Shown: positions 1 to 9,566 of the stretch, one piece after another
Position numbering within the stretch: position 1 is the first letter of the stretch
Layout of the letters: every line of letters begins with the position of its first letter
From: Haemophilus parahaemolyticus
GTDB lineage: Bacteria; Pseudomonadota; Gammaproteobacteria; Enterobacterales; Pasteurellaceae
NCBI RefSeq assembly: GCF_002015035.1
Contig: NZ_MUXY01000012.1
Span: forward strand, 1 to 47,683
DNA: 47,683 bases
Reading direction: 5' to 3'
Position numbers and translations under genes: made by a program
Notes under the pieces: model-generated
What the model was told of the DNA's origin: nothing
Databases searched by the model: none
The model's input: the letters and a program-made list of their open reading frames with translations, nothing else

Positions 1-44
1 CGACGCACTGCATATCAATTTAAATCATTCACAACAGTGCGTCG
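1..44. repeat. 10-bp inverted repeat at window edge
   Basis: Bases 1-10 (CGACGCACTG) are exactly inverted at 35-44 (CAGTGCGTCG), leaving a 24-base AT-rich loop. No T-run follows on the plus strand. The arm starts at base 1, so the element may extend outside the window. No gene is visible here and the role is unknown. Confidence 0.5.
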
Positions 45-97
45 TTGTGTGAGGTGCATTATAGAGAAAAATAAAACTCGTGCAAGCACTTTTTGCA

Positions 98-121
98 AAA
101 AATCTTGATTTTTTAATCAAG
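98..121 (-). terminator. Intrinsic terminator of recD
   Basis: Read on the minus strand, CTTGATT-AAAA-AATCAAG forms a 7-bp stem followed at once by ATTTTTT. It lies about 30 bases after the recD stop codon, where an intrinsic terminator is expected. Confidence 0.6.
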
Positions 122-152
122 AGAACATATTTAATACAATTCGAATGAAATT

Positions 153-2114
153 CTAGCTAAAAATGTCGATTAACTGCTCTTGCAATCCACTTTGGCGCTG
201 CACTTTCGCTTTTACGCTTGTCATCCACGTTTTTTCCTCACCAAATAACGTAAATTTTTCTTTCGCACGCGTAATTGCTGTATACACCAATTCTTTCGTT
301 AATACTTGTGAACTAGCCAATGGCATCACAAATAAAGAATGTTCAAATTCTGAACCTTGTGATTTATGAACCGTCATTACATAAGCAGATTCATACGCTG
401 GAACTCGGCTAATCGATAAACTCAAATAATCACCATTTACTTTCGTATCAAAATAAACCCGTAATGCACTGGTTTCATCTGGCAGAATAATACCAATATC
501 ACCACTATATATATGATGTTGGGGCGCATTTTCGGTAATCAAAATCGGCTTTCCTACATAACTGTCTCGTGAATGCCCAAATTTTACTAACTTCACTTTT
601 TGCAATGCCTCCGCAACCAACTGATTTAATCGATTTACTCCTAGCTCGCTCACACGCAACGCTGCCAAAAATCGGACTTTTTGAAACGCCTTGAATATCT
701 CTTCGATAGAAACAGATTCAGGCTGGCGTTCTCTTGCCTTTGCTTTTTGCAAATAATCGCGATATAACTCTACTGCTTTTTGTACCACCAAATCCGCACA
801 ATGTTGTATCCACTGGCTTTTCTCAGTAAATTCAGTAACCGTTGGATATGCTACATATTCCAAGTCCTCATACTGACTATTTGCAATAGTTTGCCAAGAT
901 TTTACCGCTTGTTGTGCATTCACTTCTTTTGCCAATAAACCAATACCCGAATTTTCGTCAAAACGAAAACTTTTACGTAAATGACAAAGCGAATCACGAA
1001 TCGCTGAGCCGTCAGATTGAGCCGTTAATTGATACCCCGTTACTGAAGCCACATAATCGGTATGTGCTTGGCTGTAACCTTGCGTAATAAAATAGCCAAG
1101 TTGAGCCATAATCGCCCCAGCCTCAACAGAAGCAAGCTGATCTTTATCACCCAACATAATCAAGCGTGTACTTGGCTTGAGTGCACTCATCAATTTTTCC
1201 ATTAAAAATAGATCGATCATTGAAGCCTCATCTATCACCAAGAGATCCAAATGTAGCGGATTTTTCTGGTGATATATCGGCTGATCACTTTGCGGACGCA
1301 TTCCTAACAAACGGTGAATTGTCGACGCATTAATTTCCATCTTCTCTTTCATCGCTAGCGGTAAATCTAGCTCATCCAAGTTCGCAATAATTGACTCTTT
1401 TAAGCGAGCAGCCGCTTTCCCTGTTGGAGCAACCAACGCAATATTCAGTAAGCCCTTATTTTCTACTTCTTGTTTTAATTGCAATGCTGCCAACAAGCGA
1501 GCTACCGTTCTCGTTTTCCCTGTACCTGGTCCGCCAGAAATTACGCAAAAACGTTTACACAGTGCCGTTGCAACCGCCACTTTTTGCCAATCAATTTCAT
1601 CTGTTTGAGTAGCACCAAACAATCGTTCCAAAATCTCACGATCTTCTTCCACATTTGCATTTTCTATTTCTGTTTCAACCGCTTGTTGCAGGTAACGAGC
1701 AATCTGATGTTCCGCTTGCCAATAGCGATAAAAATAGATTAACTCGCCTTGAAACAGCATTGGAGCAACTTGAGTTACATCGCGACTAAAAGCAATGTGA
1801 TCAGCCAAAATTTCTTGCCATTCAAGCGGTAAACTTTGCTCAATCTTTTGCGAAATCTCTGCCAACCATATTGCCTGCTCTGGATGATACTCTCGCAAAC
1901 CAAACGGATTTTTTACCGCATTCGAACTTAATCGCACTGCACTATGCCCTTGCATCACATTAAACGAAACAAGAGCCGCTAAAAACACCGCCAAATTCTG
2001 TTGTAATGACGAGTAGTTGTAATCTTGCTGTTTACGATCAATCAATTTAGCAAATTGATAATTGATTTCTGAAATGATTTTTTGCTCTTTAAGCGTATGA
2101 AGAAGGGTTAGCAT
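153..2114 (-). CDS. recD: Exodeoxyribonuclease V alpha chain RecD
   Basis: This is the 5'-3' helicase subunit of RecBCD, which processes double-strand DNA ends in recombination repair. It is a superfamily 1B helicase of 653 residues with the chosen start. Walker A GGPGTGKT is at about 194-201, Walker B DEAS at 295-298, motif III LGDKDQLASVEAGA near 321, TVHKSQGSEF at 581-590 and YTAITRAKEK at 611-620. The frame stays open upstream to 2306, but that would overlap alr by 80 bases. The ATG at 2112-2114 begins MLTLLHTLKEQ, looks like the family's N terminus and has a GGA nine bases upstream. The neighbour alr is divergent. RecB and RecC are not in the window. Confidence 0.93.
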   Translation of the reverse strand: MLTLLHTLKEQKIISEINYQFAKLIDRKQQDYNYSSLQQNLAVFLAALVSFNVMQGHSAVRLSSNAVKNPFGLREYHPEQAIWLAEISQKIEQSLPLEWQEILADHIAFSRDVTQVAPMLFQGELIYFYRYWQAEHQIARYLQQAVETEIENANVEEDREILERLFGATQTDEIDWQKVAVATALCKRFCVISGGPGTGKTRTVARLLAALQLKQEVENKGLLNIALVAPTGKAAARLKESIIANLDELDLPLAMKEKMEINASTIHRLLGMRPQSDQPIYHQKNPLHLDLLVIDEASMIDLFLMEKLMSALKPSTRLIMLGDKDQLASVEAGAIMAQLGYFITQGYSQAHTDYVASVTGYQLTAQSDGSAIRDSLCHLRKSFRFDENSGIGLLAKEVNAQQAVKSWQTIANSQYEDLEYVAYPTVTEFTEKSQWIQHCADLVVQKAVELYRDYLQKAKARERQPESVSIEEIFKAFQKVRFLAALRVSELGVNRLNQLVAEALQKVKLVKFGHSRDSYVGKPILITENAPQHHIYSGDIGIILPDETSALRVYFDTKVNGDYLSLSISRVPAYESAYVMTVHKSQGSEFEHSLFVMPLASSQVLTKELVYTAITRAKEKFTLFGEEKTWMTSVKAKVQRQSGLQEQLIDIFS

Positions 2115-2166
2115 TGCGGTAATCCGTTGAAAATGAGTGGTTAAATTATCTAATTTTTGCAATCCC

Positions 2167-2196
2167 TTGTCCAGAAATGAAGTTCGAGCGTATAAT
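2167..2196 (+). promoter_or_regulatory. Candidate sigma-70 promoter of alr
   Basis: TTGTCC (2167-2172) and a perfect TATAAT (2191-2196) are separated by 18 bases. This leaves a leader of about 23 bases before the alr ATG. The promoter lies in the 111-base gap between the divergent recD and alr starts. Confidence 0.55.
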
Positions 2197-2225
2197 GGTT
2201 TTATTTTTGAAGTGATAAAAACAAG

Positions 2226-3350
2226 ATGAAACCAGCCATTGCAACCATCAATAGTGCGGCACTTCGCCACAACATTCAGCTCATCAAATCCTTCGCACCT
2301 AATCAAAAACTACTTGCTATGATCAAAGCCAATGCCTATGGGCAAGGTCTTCTTCCTGCAGCTCACATTCTAGCCGACCAAGTGGATGGCTTTGGTGTTG
2401 CACGGCTGCGTGAAGCACTTGAAATTCAAGAAACAGGCTACACAGGCAAAATTTTATTAGTTGAAGGTTTTTTTGATCGTGAAGAGTTGCTCAAAACCCT
2501 TTCCCGTCGCTTTGACAGTGTGATTCACTGTTATGAACAGCTTGAGTTGCTAGAGCAAGTCGCCAAAGAATGGGAAGAAGAGCAACAAAAAGGCTTTTGG
2601 AAACGCAAAACTAAGATCTATTTTCCGATCAATGTTTGGTTAAAAATCGATACAGGAATGCACCGACTAGGTGTGCATCCTGAGCAAGTAGATGAATTTT
2701 ATCAACGCCTTAAAAAATGCCCGTTGGTCGAAAGCATCAGCTTTGTCAGCCATTTCAGCCGTGCCGATGAATTAGATTGCGGCTACACCGAAAAACAAAT
2801 CTCTACCTTTGAACAAGCCACTCAAGCTTACCCCGAACATGCTCGCAGTATTTCCGCTTCTAGCGGTATTCTCTATTGGAAGCAAGCACATTACGAATGG
2901 GTACGCCCAGGCATTATTATGCATGGCATTTCCCCCCATTACGAACCCATCACTCATCTTGGCTTCCAACCTGTGATGACACTTTCCTCTTCTCTCATTG
3001 CCGTTCGTACGCACAAAGCGGGCGAACCTGTTGGCTATGGCGGCACTTGGGTTAGCTCGCAAGACACTAAACTTGGCGTTATCGCGATGGGCTATGGCGA
3101 TGGCTACCCTCGTAATGCACCTGAAGGTACGCCTGTACTGATTAACGGCCGTAAAGTACCAATTGTCGGACGCGTTTCAATGGATATGCTTACGGTCGAT
3201 CTTGGTGCTGATAGCCAAGATAAAGTAGGCGATGAAGCGATATTCTGGGGCAAAGACTTACTCATTGAAGAAATCGCTGAACACATTGGCGTGATTAGCT
3301 ATGAGCTGATAACCAAACTTACCCCACGCGTGATTTTTGAATATCAATAA
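2226..3350 (+). CDS. alr: Alanine racemase
   Basis: Interconverts L- and D-alanine with pyridoxal phosphate and supplies D-Ala for peptidoglycan. Fold-type III enzyme of 374 residues. The PLP lysine is K34 in AMIKANAYGQG, and the catalytic tyrosine from the C-terminal domain is Y271 in VGYGGTW. Compared with the usual family length of about 360, there are extra charged residues around 118-132 (EWEEEQQKGFWKRKTK) just before the strand leading to KIDTGMHRLG. There is no strong Shine-Dalgarno. The gene converges with fbpC, and a shared hairpin lies between them. Confidence 0.96.
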   Translation: MKPAIATINSAALRHNIQLIKSFAPNQKLLAMIKANAYGQGLLPAAHILADQVDGFGVARLREALEIQETGYTGKILLVEGFFDREELLKTLSRRFDSVIHCYEQLELLEQVAKEWEEEQQKGFWKRKTKIYFPINVWLKIDTGMHRLGVHPEQVDEFYQRLKKCPLVESISFVSHFSRADELDCGYTEKQISTFEQATQAYPEHARSISASSGILYWKQAHYEWVRPGIIMHGISPHYEPITHLGFQPVMTLSSSLIAVRTHKAGEPVGYGGTWVSSQDTKLGVIAMGYGDGYPRNAPEGTPVLINGRKVPIVGRVSMDMLTVDLGADSQDKVGDEAIFWGKDLLIEEIAEHIGVISYELITKLTPRVIFEYQ

Positions 3351-3358
3351 CCAGATAA

Positions 3359-3400
3359 TAAGCGGTGAAGTTTACAATTGAATTTGTAATTTACCGCTTA
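3359..3400. terminator. Paired-uptake-signal hairpin between alr and fbpC
   Basis: TAAGCGGT (3359-3366) is exactly inverted at 3393-3400 (ACCGCTTA). The second arm ends on the fbpC stop codon. This is two inverted copies of the uptake-signal core, placed where two convergent genes need a terminator. T-runs are weak, so termination efficiency is uncertain. Confidence 0.45.
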
Positions 3401-4465
3401 CTCTGCATAAAACCTTCCACTTCCCTGCAAATACACATCAATCCTTTCCCCAATCTTAAGCTCTGGCATATAACCGATTTCAACCCAAATTTCATAGTGA
3501 TTTATCGCAATTTGAACAGCAGTCGTTCTGCCTCTAAACTCAATGTTTTGCACGATAGCCTCAAAAGTCGAGACCGTACAAGCGGTACTATTTTGCGAAA
3601 TATTGACCAAACTGAATTGTTCTGGACGAAACAAAATTTGACCGCTTGTCGCATCACTATGCGTAGGCTGAATAGGCACACATCCAAGCTGGCATTGCAC
3701 CATATTTTTATCAATTCTATAGGCAGGCAAGACAATGCTTTCGCCTATAAATTTTGCCGTTTCAAGATGATTAGGCGACCAATAAAGCGAGCAAGGTGTG
3801 TCGATTTGTAAAATTTTACCTTGCTGAATAATGGCGATTTTATCAGCGTAGCGTAAGGCTTCATCACGATCGTGGGTAACAAAGATGGCGGAAGCACCGC
3901 TTTGGCGAAGTGCTTGGAGCATCTCTTGGCGAATTTGTTGGCGAAGATGCTCGTCTAAGGCACTAAACGGTTCATCCAGTAAAATTAATTCTGGGTTAGG
4001 AGCAAGTGCTCGAGCAAGAGCGACACGTTGTTGTTGGCCGCCAGAAAGTTGATGCGGGAAGCGTTCGGCTAATTCGCTGATCCCCGTGAGTTTCATCGCT
4101 TGTTCGATACGGGTGCACTCTTCTATAGTCTTGCCCTTGCCATTTCCCAAGCCATAAGCAATATTGCGATACACATTTAGATGCGGGAACAGCATGCCCT
4201 CTTGCACCACATAACCGAGATGGCGTTGTTGCGTTGGTAGATTGCAATTCTCGTCAAAAATTAACCGCTCTTTGAGCCAAATTTCGCCATTGGTCGGCTG
4301 CTCAAAGCCAGCAATAGCACGCAACAGCGTGGTTTTTCCACAGCCAGAAGCACCGAGCAAAAAGAGCATTTCACCCCGTGCTAAGGTCAGAGAAATATCG
4401 TTCAACACTTGCTGTTCGCCAAAAAATTTATTTAGATTTTTGATGGTGAGTAATGTCTCTTTCAT
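3398..4465 (-). CDS. fbpC: Ferric iron ABC transporter ATPase FbpC
   Basis: ATP-hydrolysing subunit of the FbpABC (HitABC) importer that carries periplasmic ferric iron into the cytoplasm. It has 355 residues: Walker A GASGCGKT 38-45, Q-loop near Q88, signature LSGGQ 140-144, Walker B with D164-E165 in LLDEPF, and a C-terminal TOBE-like regulatory segment after about 240. I chose the ATG at 4463-4465 (MKETLLTIKN), which aligns with known FbpC N termini. An ATG at 4478-4480 would add five residues and overlap fbpB by 14 bases. The gene starts one base past the fbpB stop, so it is the last gene of the operon. Confidence 0.92.
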   Translation of the reverse strand: MKETLLTIKNLNKFFGEQQVLNDISLTLARGEMLFLLGASGCGKTTLLRAIAGFEQPTNGEIWLKERLIFDENCNLPTQQRHLGYVVQEGMLFPHLNVYRNIAYGLGNGKGKTIEECTRIEQAMKLTGISELAERFPHQLSGGQQQRVALARALAPNPELILLDEPFSALDEHLRQQIRQEMLQALRQSGASAIFVTHDRDEALRYADKIAIIQQGKILQIDTPCSLYWSPNHLETAKFIGESIVLPAYRIDKNMVQCQLGCVPIQPTHSDATSGQILFRPEQFSLVNISQNSTACTVSTFEAIVQNIEFRGRTTAVQIAINHYEIWVEIGYMPELKIGERIDVYLQGSGRFYAE

Positions 4466-4466
4466 T

Positions 4467-5987
4467 CTATTTAAATGCATATTTTTTTAACAAAAACACA
4501 GGAATACCCGAAAAAAGTATCAACATCAACGCATAAGGCGTGGCAGCAGCATATTGGGCATCGCTGGTATATTCCCACACCGCGGTGGATAAGGTTTTAA
4601 TATCATTCGGTGTAAGCAAAAGTGTAGCGGTCAATTCTTTCATCAAATTTAAAAAGACCAACGCAAAGGCGGCGGCAATCCCTGGCAACATCGCAGGCAG
4701 AGTGAGCGTTCGGAAAATATAAAACGGACTCCGCCCAAGGCTTTGCCCGACTTTTTCGATATTATCGGAAAGTTGCTCCAAAGAAGCGCGAAGCGTAGTT
4801 TGAGCCATTGGCAGATAGAGCATAAAATAAGCAACAATTACTACCAAGAAAGTTTGATAAATGGCATTGGCGTAGTTTATCGTAAAATAAACCAGCGATA
4901 ATGCAATCACCAAGCCTGGTACAGCGTGAAGCAAGTAAGGTAAGCGGTCAATCCAGACAGTTAATTTACTACTATAACGAACGGCAGCCCAAACCAACGG
5001 CAATGCACAAATCACGGTAAGCAATGCACCTAAGCCTGAAATTGTCAACGAATGGCTGAAAGCTGCAAAAAATTCCGAAAAATCGACCGCTCCTTCACGT
5101 GAATTTCCTACAATCAGCCAGTAGATCAGCATCGCCACAGGAACACCGATGCTCAACATAAAAATGCAGGAAAAGAACGCAAAAGTGGCACATTGTTTGC
5201 CGAATGACAGCATTTTAACGGAGTAAGGTCGTGTAACGCCTTTACCGCTGTTGTACAGTGTTTGTTTGCCACGAAAAAAGATTTCACCGAATACGATAAT
5301 AGTACAAATTGCCATTAACACCGCAGAAAGTAAGGCTGCTGAACTGTTATTAAACGACATTTCATACTCTTGAAAAATGGCGGTGGTAAAGGTTTGATAA
5401 TTTAAAATTGACACTGCACCAAATTCAACCAACATATGTAAGGCAATCAGTAATATACTGCTGCCAATGGCAGGTTTAAGTTGCGGGAAAATGGCATGCC
5501 AGAAGGTATAAGTTGGGCTTTTACCAAGAGAAAGACTGATTTCTTCTAACGAACGATCGAGTCTCTTTAAAGTTGCAGAAACAGGTAGATAAGCCAGCGG
5601 AAAAGAACTGAGCGTCATAATGCCAATCGTGCCCCAAAAGCCTTCCACCCGAAAGGTTAGGCTAATCCACGTAAAACAGCTGACAAAGGCTGGAATGCAG
5701 AGTGGTAAGCTCATTGCTACTTCAAAAAAGGCTTTACCGAAAAAACGGCAACGTTCAAGTAAAAAAGCACAAAGCGTGCCAAGTGAAATAGCACCAATAG
5801 TTACACAAACCATTAAAAGCATTGTGTTGCTTAATAATTCAGCTATTCGAGGGCGAAACAATAGTTCAACACTTCGCGTTAATCCCACCTCTGTCGCTCG
5901 TAAAATGACATACAGAAACGGCAAACATAACGGAAGCCCGATTAAGATAATAAGTAAAGTGAGCCAGAATGGCGGTCTGCGAGGCAA
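4467..5987 (-). CDS. fbpB: Ferric iron ABC transporter permease FbpB
   Basis: Inner-membrane permease of the FbpABC ferric iron importer. The 506-residue protein is a fused double permease with two binding-protein-dependent transport domains, each with about six membrane segments, as is usual for FbpB/HitB. The first segment is near residues 8-30. The start appears to be TTG at 5985-5987 (PRRPPFW follows), supported by AGGA nine bases upstream; no ATG fits better. It sits between fbpA (116-base gap holding an inverted repeat) and fbpC. Confidence 0.92.
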   Translation of the reverse strand: MPRRPPFWLTLLIILIGLPLCLPFLYVILRATEVGLTRSVELLFRPRIAELLSNTMLLMVCVTIGAISLGTLCAFLLERCRFFGKAFFEVAMSLPLCIPAFVSCFTWISLTFRVEGFWGTIGIMTLSSFPLAYLPVSATLKRLDRSLEEISLSLGKSPTYTFWHAIFPQLKPAIGSSILLIALHMLVEFGAVSILNYQTFTTAIFQEYEMSFNNSSAALLSAVLMAICTIIVFGEIFFRGKQTLYNSGKGVTRPYSVKMLSFGKQCATFAFFSCIFMLSIGVPVAMLIYWLIVGNSREGAVDFSEFFAAFSHSLTISGLGALLTVICALPLVWAAVRYSSKLTVWIDRLPYLLHAVPGLVIALSLVYFTINYANAIYQTFLVVIVAYFMLYLPMAQTTLRASLEQLSDNIEKVGQSLGRSPFYIFRTLTLPAMLPGIAAAFALVFLNLMKELTATLLLTPNDIKTLSTAVWEYTSDAQYAAATPYALMLILFSGIPVFLLKKYAFK

Positions 5988-6019
5988 AGTTAAATCCTTT
6001 TAGGAATGTGAACCCTCAG

Positions 6020-6072
6020 TTCACGCACGCAAGCGGTTAGTTTTGGAGGAGAATTGTAAACGCGTGCGTGAA
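6020..6072. repeat. 11-bp inverted repeat between fbpA and fbpB
   Basis: TTCACGCACGC (6020-6030) is perfectly inverted at 6062-6072 (GCGTGCGTGAA), with a 31-base loop that contains an uptake-signal-like AAGCGGTT. In the fbpA mRNA this hairpin would fall between the binding-protein and permease genes. That placement suits stabilisation of the fbpA part of the message or reduced read-through. The arms resemble those in the element at 42310-42390. Confidence 0.6.
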
Positions 6073-6103
6073 TTTTTTCAAATCCACACACGCAATATTT
6101 GAA

Positions 6104-7150
<1,047 letters not shown>

Positions 7151-7252
7151 TTATTATATTTCCAATGAAATTGAAATGCAAATAATTCTTAATTAATAAT
7201 TAACACTTTATAACCATTCGCAAAACATTTCCCAAAAGCGACCGCTTTAGGC

Positions 7253-7258
7253 TATAAT
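7253..7258 (+). promoter_or_regulatory. Candidate -10 element of uvrD
   Basis: A perfect TATAAT lies 42 bases before the uvrD ATG. No good -35 hexamer is visible 16-18 bases upstream, so the promoter is only partly supported. Confidence 0.4.
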
Positions 7259-7270
7259 CTTGCAATCTCA

Positions 7271-7286
7271 CTGTATAAAAAAACAA
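7271..7286 (+). promoter_or_regulatory. Candidate LexA (SOS) box of uvrD
   Basis: CTGTATAAAAAAACAA fits the CTGT-N8-ACAG LexA operator with one mismatch in the last base. It begins 12 bases after the candidate -10 TATAAT and ends 14 bases before the uvrD start, so bound LexA would cover the transcription start. uvrD is a known SOS gene in enterobacteria. Confidence 0.6.
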
Positions 7287-7300
7287 ATATAGGCTAACTA

Positions 7301-9490
7301 ATGGATTTTTCTTTATTACTTGATGGCTTGAATGATAAACAACGCGAATCAGTCGCTGCCCCTATTGGCAATTATTTGGTGTTAGCTGGGGCTGGTTCAG
7401 GTAAAACTCGTGTACTCACTCACCGTATTGCGTGGTTAATTGGTGTAGAAAATGTGCCTGAATCAAACATTTTAGCAGTAACTTTTACCAACAAAGCGGC
7501 TAGCGAGATGCGTCATCGTATCGAAAGTACGCTTTTTCAAACAAGCAATCATTCCATGTTTGGTATGTGGGTAGGAACCTTCCACAGTATTGCCAACCGT
7601 CTGTTACGTTCTCACTATTTAGATGCTGATCTGCCACAAGATTTTCAGATTATGGACAGCGAAGACCAAGTCCGATTACTTAAACGTTTGCTGAAATTAC
7701 ACAATATTGATGAAAAACATTTTCCACCAAAACACGTAGCTTGGTATATCAATGCCCAAAAAGATAAGGGTAATCGAGCTAAAGATATTGAACATCACAA
7801 TGATCTGAATGAGAAAAAATTAGTTGAAATTTACCAGCTTTACCAAGAAGCGTGCGACCGTGCAGGCTTATTGGATTTTGCGGAATTACTGATTCGCACC
7901 TACGAAATGTTGAAGAAAAAACCGCTAATTTTGCAACGCTATCAACAACGCTTCCAGCATATTTTGATCGATGAGTTCCAAGACACCAACAATATTCAAT
8001 ATGATCTGATCCGACTGCTTGCGGGTAATTCGGGCAAGGTAATGATTGTGGGCGATGATGACCAATCGATCTACGGCTGGCGTGGGGCTCAGGTGGAAAA
8101 TATCCAACGTTTCTTAAAAGATTACCCAAATGCGGAAACCATTCGACTAGAGCAAAATTACCGCTCAACAGGGCATATTCTCTCGGCGGCAAATGAGCTG
8201 ATTGCCAACAATGATAACCGTTTGGGTAAAAATCTCTGGACAGCAAGTGGCAATGGCGATCCTGTTGAAATTTATTGTGCCTTTAATGAACTAGACGAAG
8301 CCCGTTTTGTTGCCTCACAAATTCAGCAATGGAAAGAGGATGAGGGCAGCTATTCAGAATGTGCCGTGCTTTATCGCAGCAACAGCCAATCACGCGTGAT
8401 TGAAGAAGCCTTAATTCAAGCCAATATTCCGTACCGCATTTATGGCGGTATGCGATTCTTCGAACGCCAAGAGATTAAAGATGCATTGGCTTATCTGCGT
8501 TTAATTGCTAATCGCCAAGATGATGCTGCATTTGAACGCGTGGTCAATACCCCACCGCGAGGTATAGGTGATCGCACCTTGGACACTATCCGCCAAATTA
8601 CTCGCACACGTTCCATCACTCTTTGGCAAGCGGTGCAAGTAACGTTAAATGAAGAGCAACTTTCTGGTCGCTCCGCGTCCGCTCTGCTTCGCTTTGTGGA
8701 ACTGATTAACGCCATGGATGAAGAAACTTCAGAAATGGCACTTGCAGAACAAACCGATTTTGTGATTAAAAAATCTGGTCTGTATGAGATGTACAAGCAA
8801 GAAAAAGGCGAGAAAGGCGAAGTTCGCATCGAAAACTTAGAAGAGTTGGTCACTGCAACCAAGCAATTTACTCCGCCAGAAGAGGCTGAAGAACTCACAC
8901 CATTAACCGCTTTTCTAACCCATGCATCATTAGAAGCAGGCGAAGCACAAGCCTCGCCACATCAAGAGTATGTGGAGCTGATGACACTTCACTCAGCAAA
9001 AGGATTGGAATTCCCCCGCGTATTTATGGTGGGCGTGGAAGAAGGAATTTTCCCTAGCGGAATGAGCTTTGACGAAGGACGATTGCAAGAAGAACGTCGC
9101 TTGGCATATGTAGGTATTACCCGAGCAAAACGCAAGCTAACCATTAGTTATGCTGAACTTCGTCGCCTTTACGGTAAGGAAGAACGCCATATTCCATCGC
9201 GTTTTATTGCTGAATTGCCAGAAGAAAATATCCGAGAAATTCGCTTACGTGGCAATATTAACCGTGCGGCAAATTTCGGCACCGTTGCAAAACATCCGCC
9301 AAAAACGACCGCTTCCATTTTAGAAGATGATGTTTGGAAAATGGGGCAGAAGGTCTATCACGCTAAATTCGGGCAAGGTACGATTATCAATGTCGAAGGC
9401 TCAGGCGAAGCTACCCGCCTGCAAATTGCGTTCCAAGGTAATGGCATTAAGTGGCTGATTGCGAAAATGGCAAAGCTGGAGAAGCTCTAA
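7301..9490 (+). CDS. uvrD: DNA helicase II UvrD
   Basis: 3'-5' superfamily 1A helicase for nucleotide-excision and mismatch repair. It removes UvrC and the excised oligonucleotide and unwinds nicked DNA at MutHL. The length of 729 residues is close to E. coli UvrD (720). Visible motifs include Walker A AGAGSGKT 29-36, DEFQDTN (Walker B), LEQNYRS, MTLHSAKGLEFP and YVGITRAKRKL. The last 60 or so residues hold the UvrD C-terminal Tudor-like patch (VWKMGQKVYHAKFGQGTI). It appears monocistronic, with a LexA-type operator ahead and an intrinsic terminator after. Confidence 0.97.
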   Translation: MDFSLLLDGLNDKQRESVAAPIGNYLVLAGAGSGKTRVLTHRIAWLIGVENVPESNILAVTFTNKAASEMRHRIESTLFQTSNHSMFGMWVGTFHSIANRLLRSHYLDADLPQDFQIMDSEDQVRLLKRLLKLHNIDEKHFPPKHVAWYINAQKDKGNRAKDIEHHNDLNEKKLVEIYQLYQEACDRAGLLDFAELLIRTYEMLKKKPLILQRYQQRFQHILIDEFQDTNNIQYDLIRLLAGNSGKVMIVGDDDQSIYGWRGAQVENIQRFLKDYPNAETIRLEQNYRSTGHILSAANELIANNDNRLGKNLWTASGNGDPVEIYCAFNELDEARFVASQIQQWKEDEGSYSECAVLYRSNSQSRVIEEALIQANIPYRIYGGMRFFERQEIKDALAYLRLIANRQDDAAFERVVNTPPRGIGDRTLDTIRQITRTRSITLWQAVQVTLNEEQLSGRSASALLRFVELINAMDEETSEMALAEQTDFVIKKSGLYEMYKQEKGEKGEVRIENLEELVTATKQFTPPEEAEELTPLTAFLTHASLEAGEAQASPHQEYVELMTLHSAKGLEFPRVFMVGVEEGIFPSGMSFDEGRLQEERRLAYVGITRAKRKLTISYAELRRLYGKEERHIPSRFIAELPEENIREIRLRGNINRAANFGTVAKHPPKTTASILEDDVWKMGQKVYHAKFGQGTIINVEGSGEATRLQIAFQGNGIKWLIAKMAKLEKL

Positions 9491-9516
9491 ACTTTAAATA
9501 CATATCATAATACGTA

Positions 9517-9539
9517 GGGAAGGTATACTCCTTCCCTTT
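9517..9539 (+). terminator. Intrinsic terminator of uvrD
   Basis: GGGAAGG and CCTTCCC form a 7-bp stem with a six-base loop, followed by TTT. It lies 27 bases after the uvrD stop. Confidence 0.65.
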
Positions 9540-9566
9540 GCCCAATGACTAAATCCAAATTGATAT

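Noticed and set aside
163..369. Plus-strand open frame opposite recD
   Set aside because: It lies fully antisense to the conserved 3' part of recD and has no ribosome site or recognisable protein. Similar antisense frames opposite uvrD, argS, obgE, the dpp genes and fbpC were rejected for the same reason.
7160..7210. Possible Fur box upstream of fbpA
   Set aside because: The AT-rich stretch AATGCAAATAATTCTTAAT matches the 19-base Fur consensus at only about 10 positions, no better than other AT-rich intergenic DNA here. Fur control is likely from the family but not shown by the sequence.
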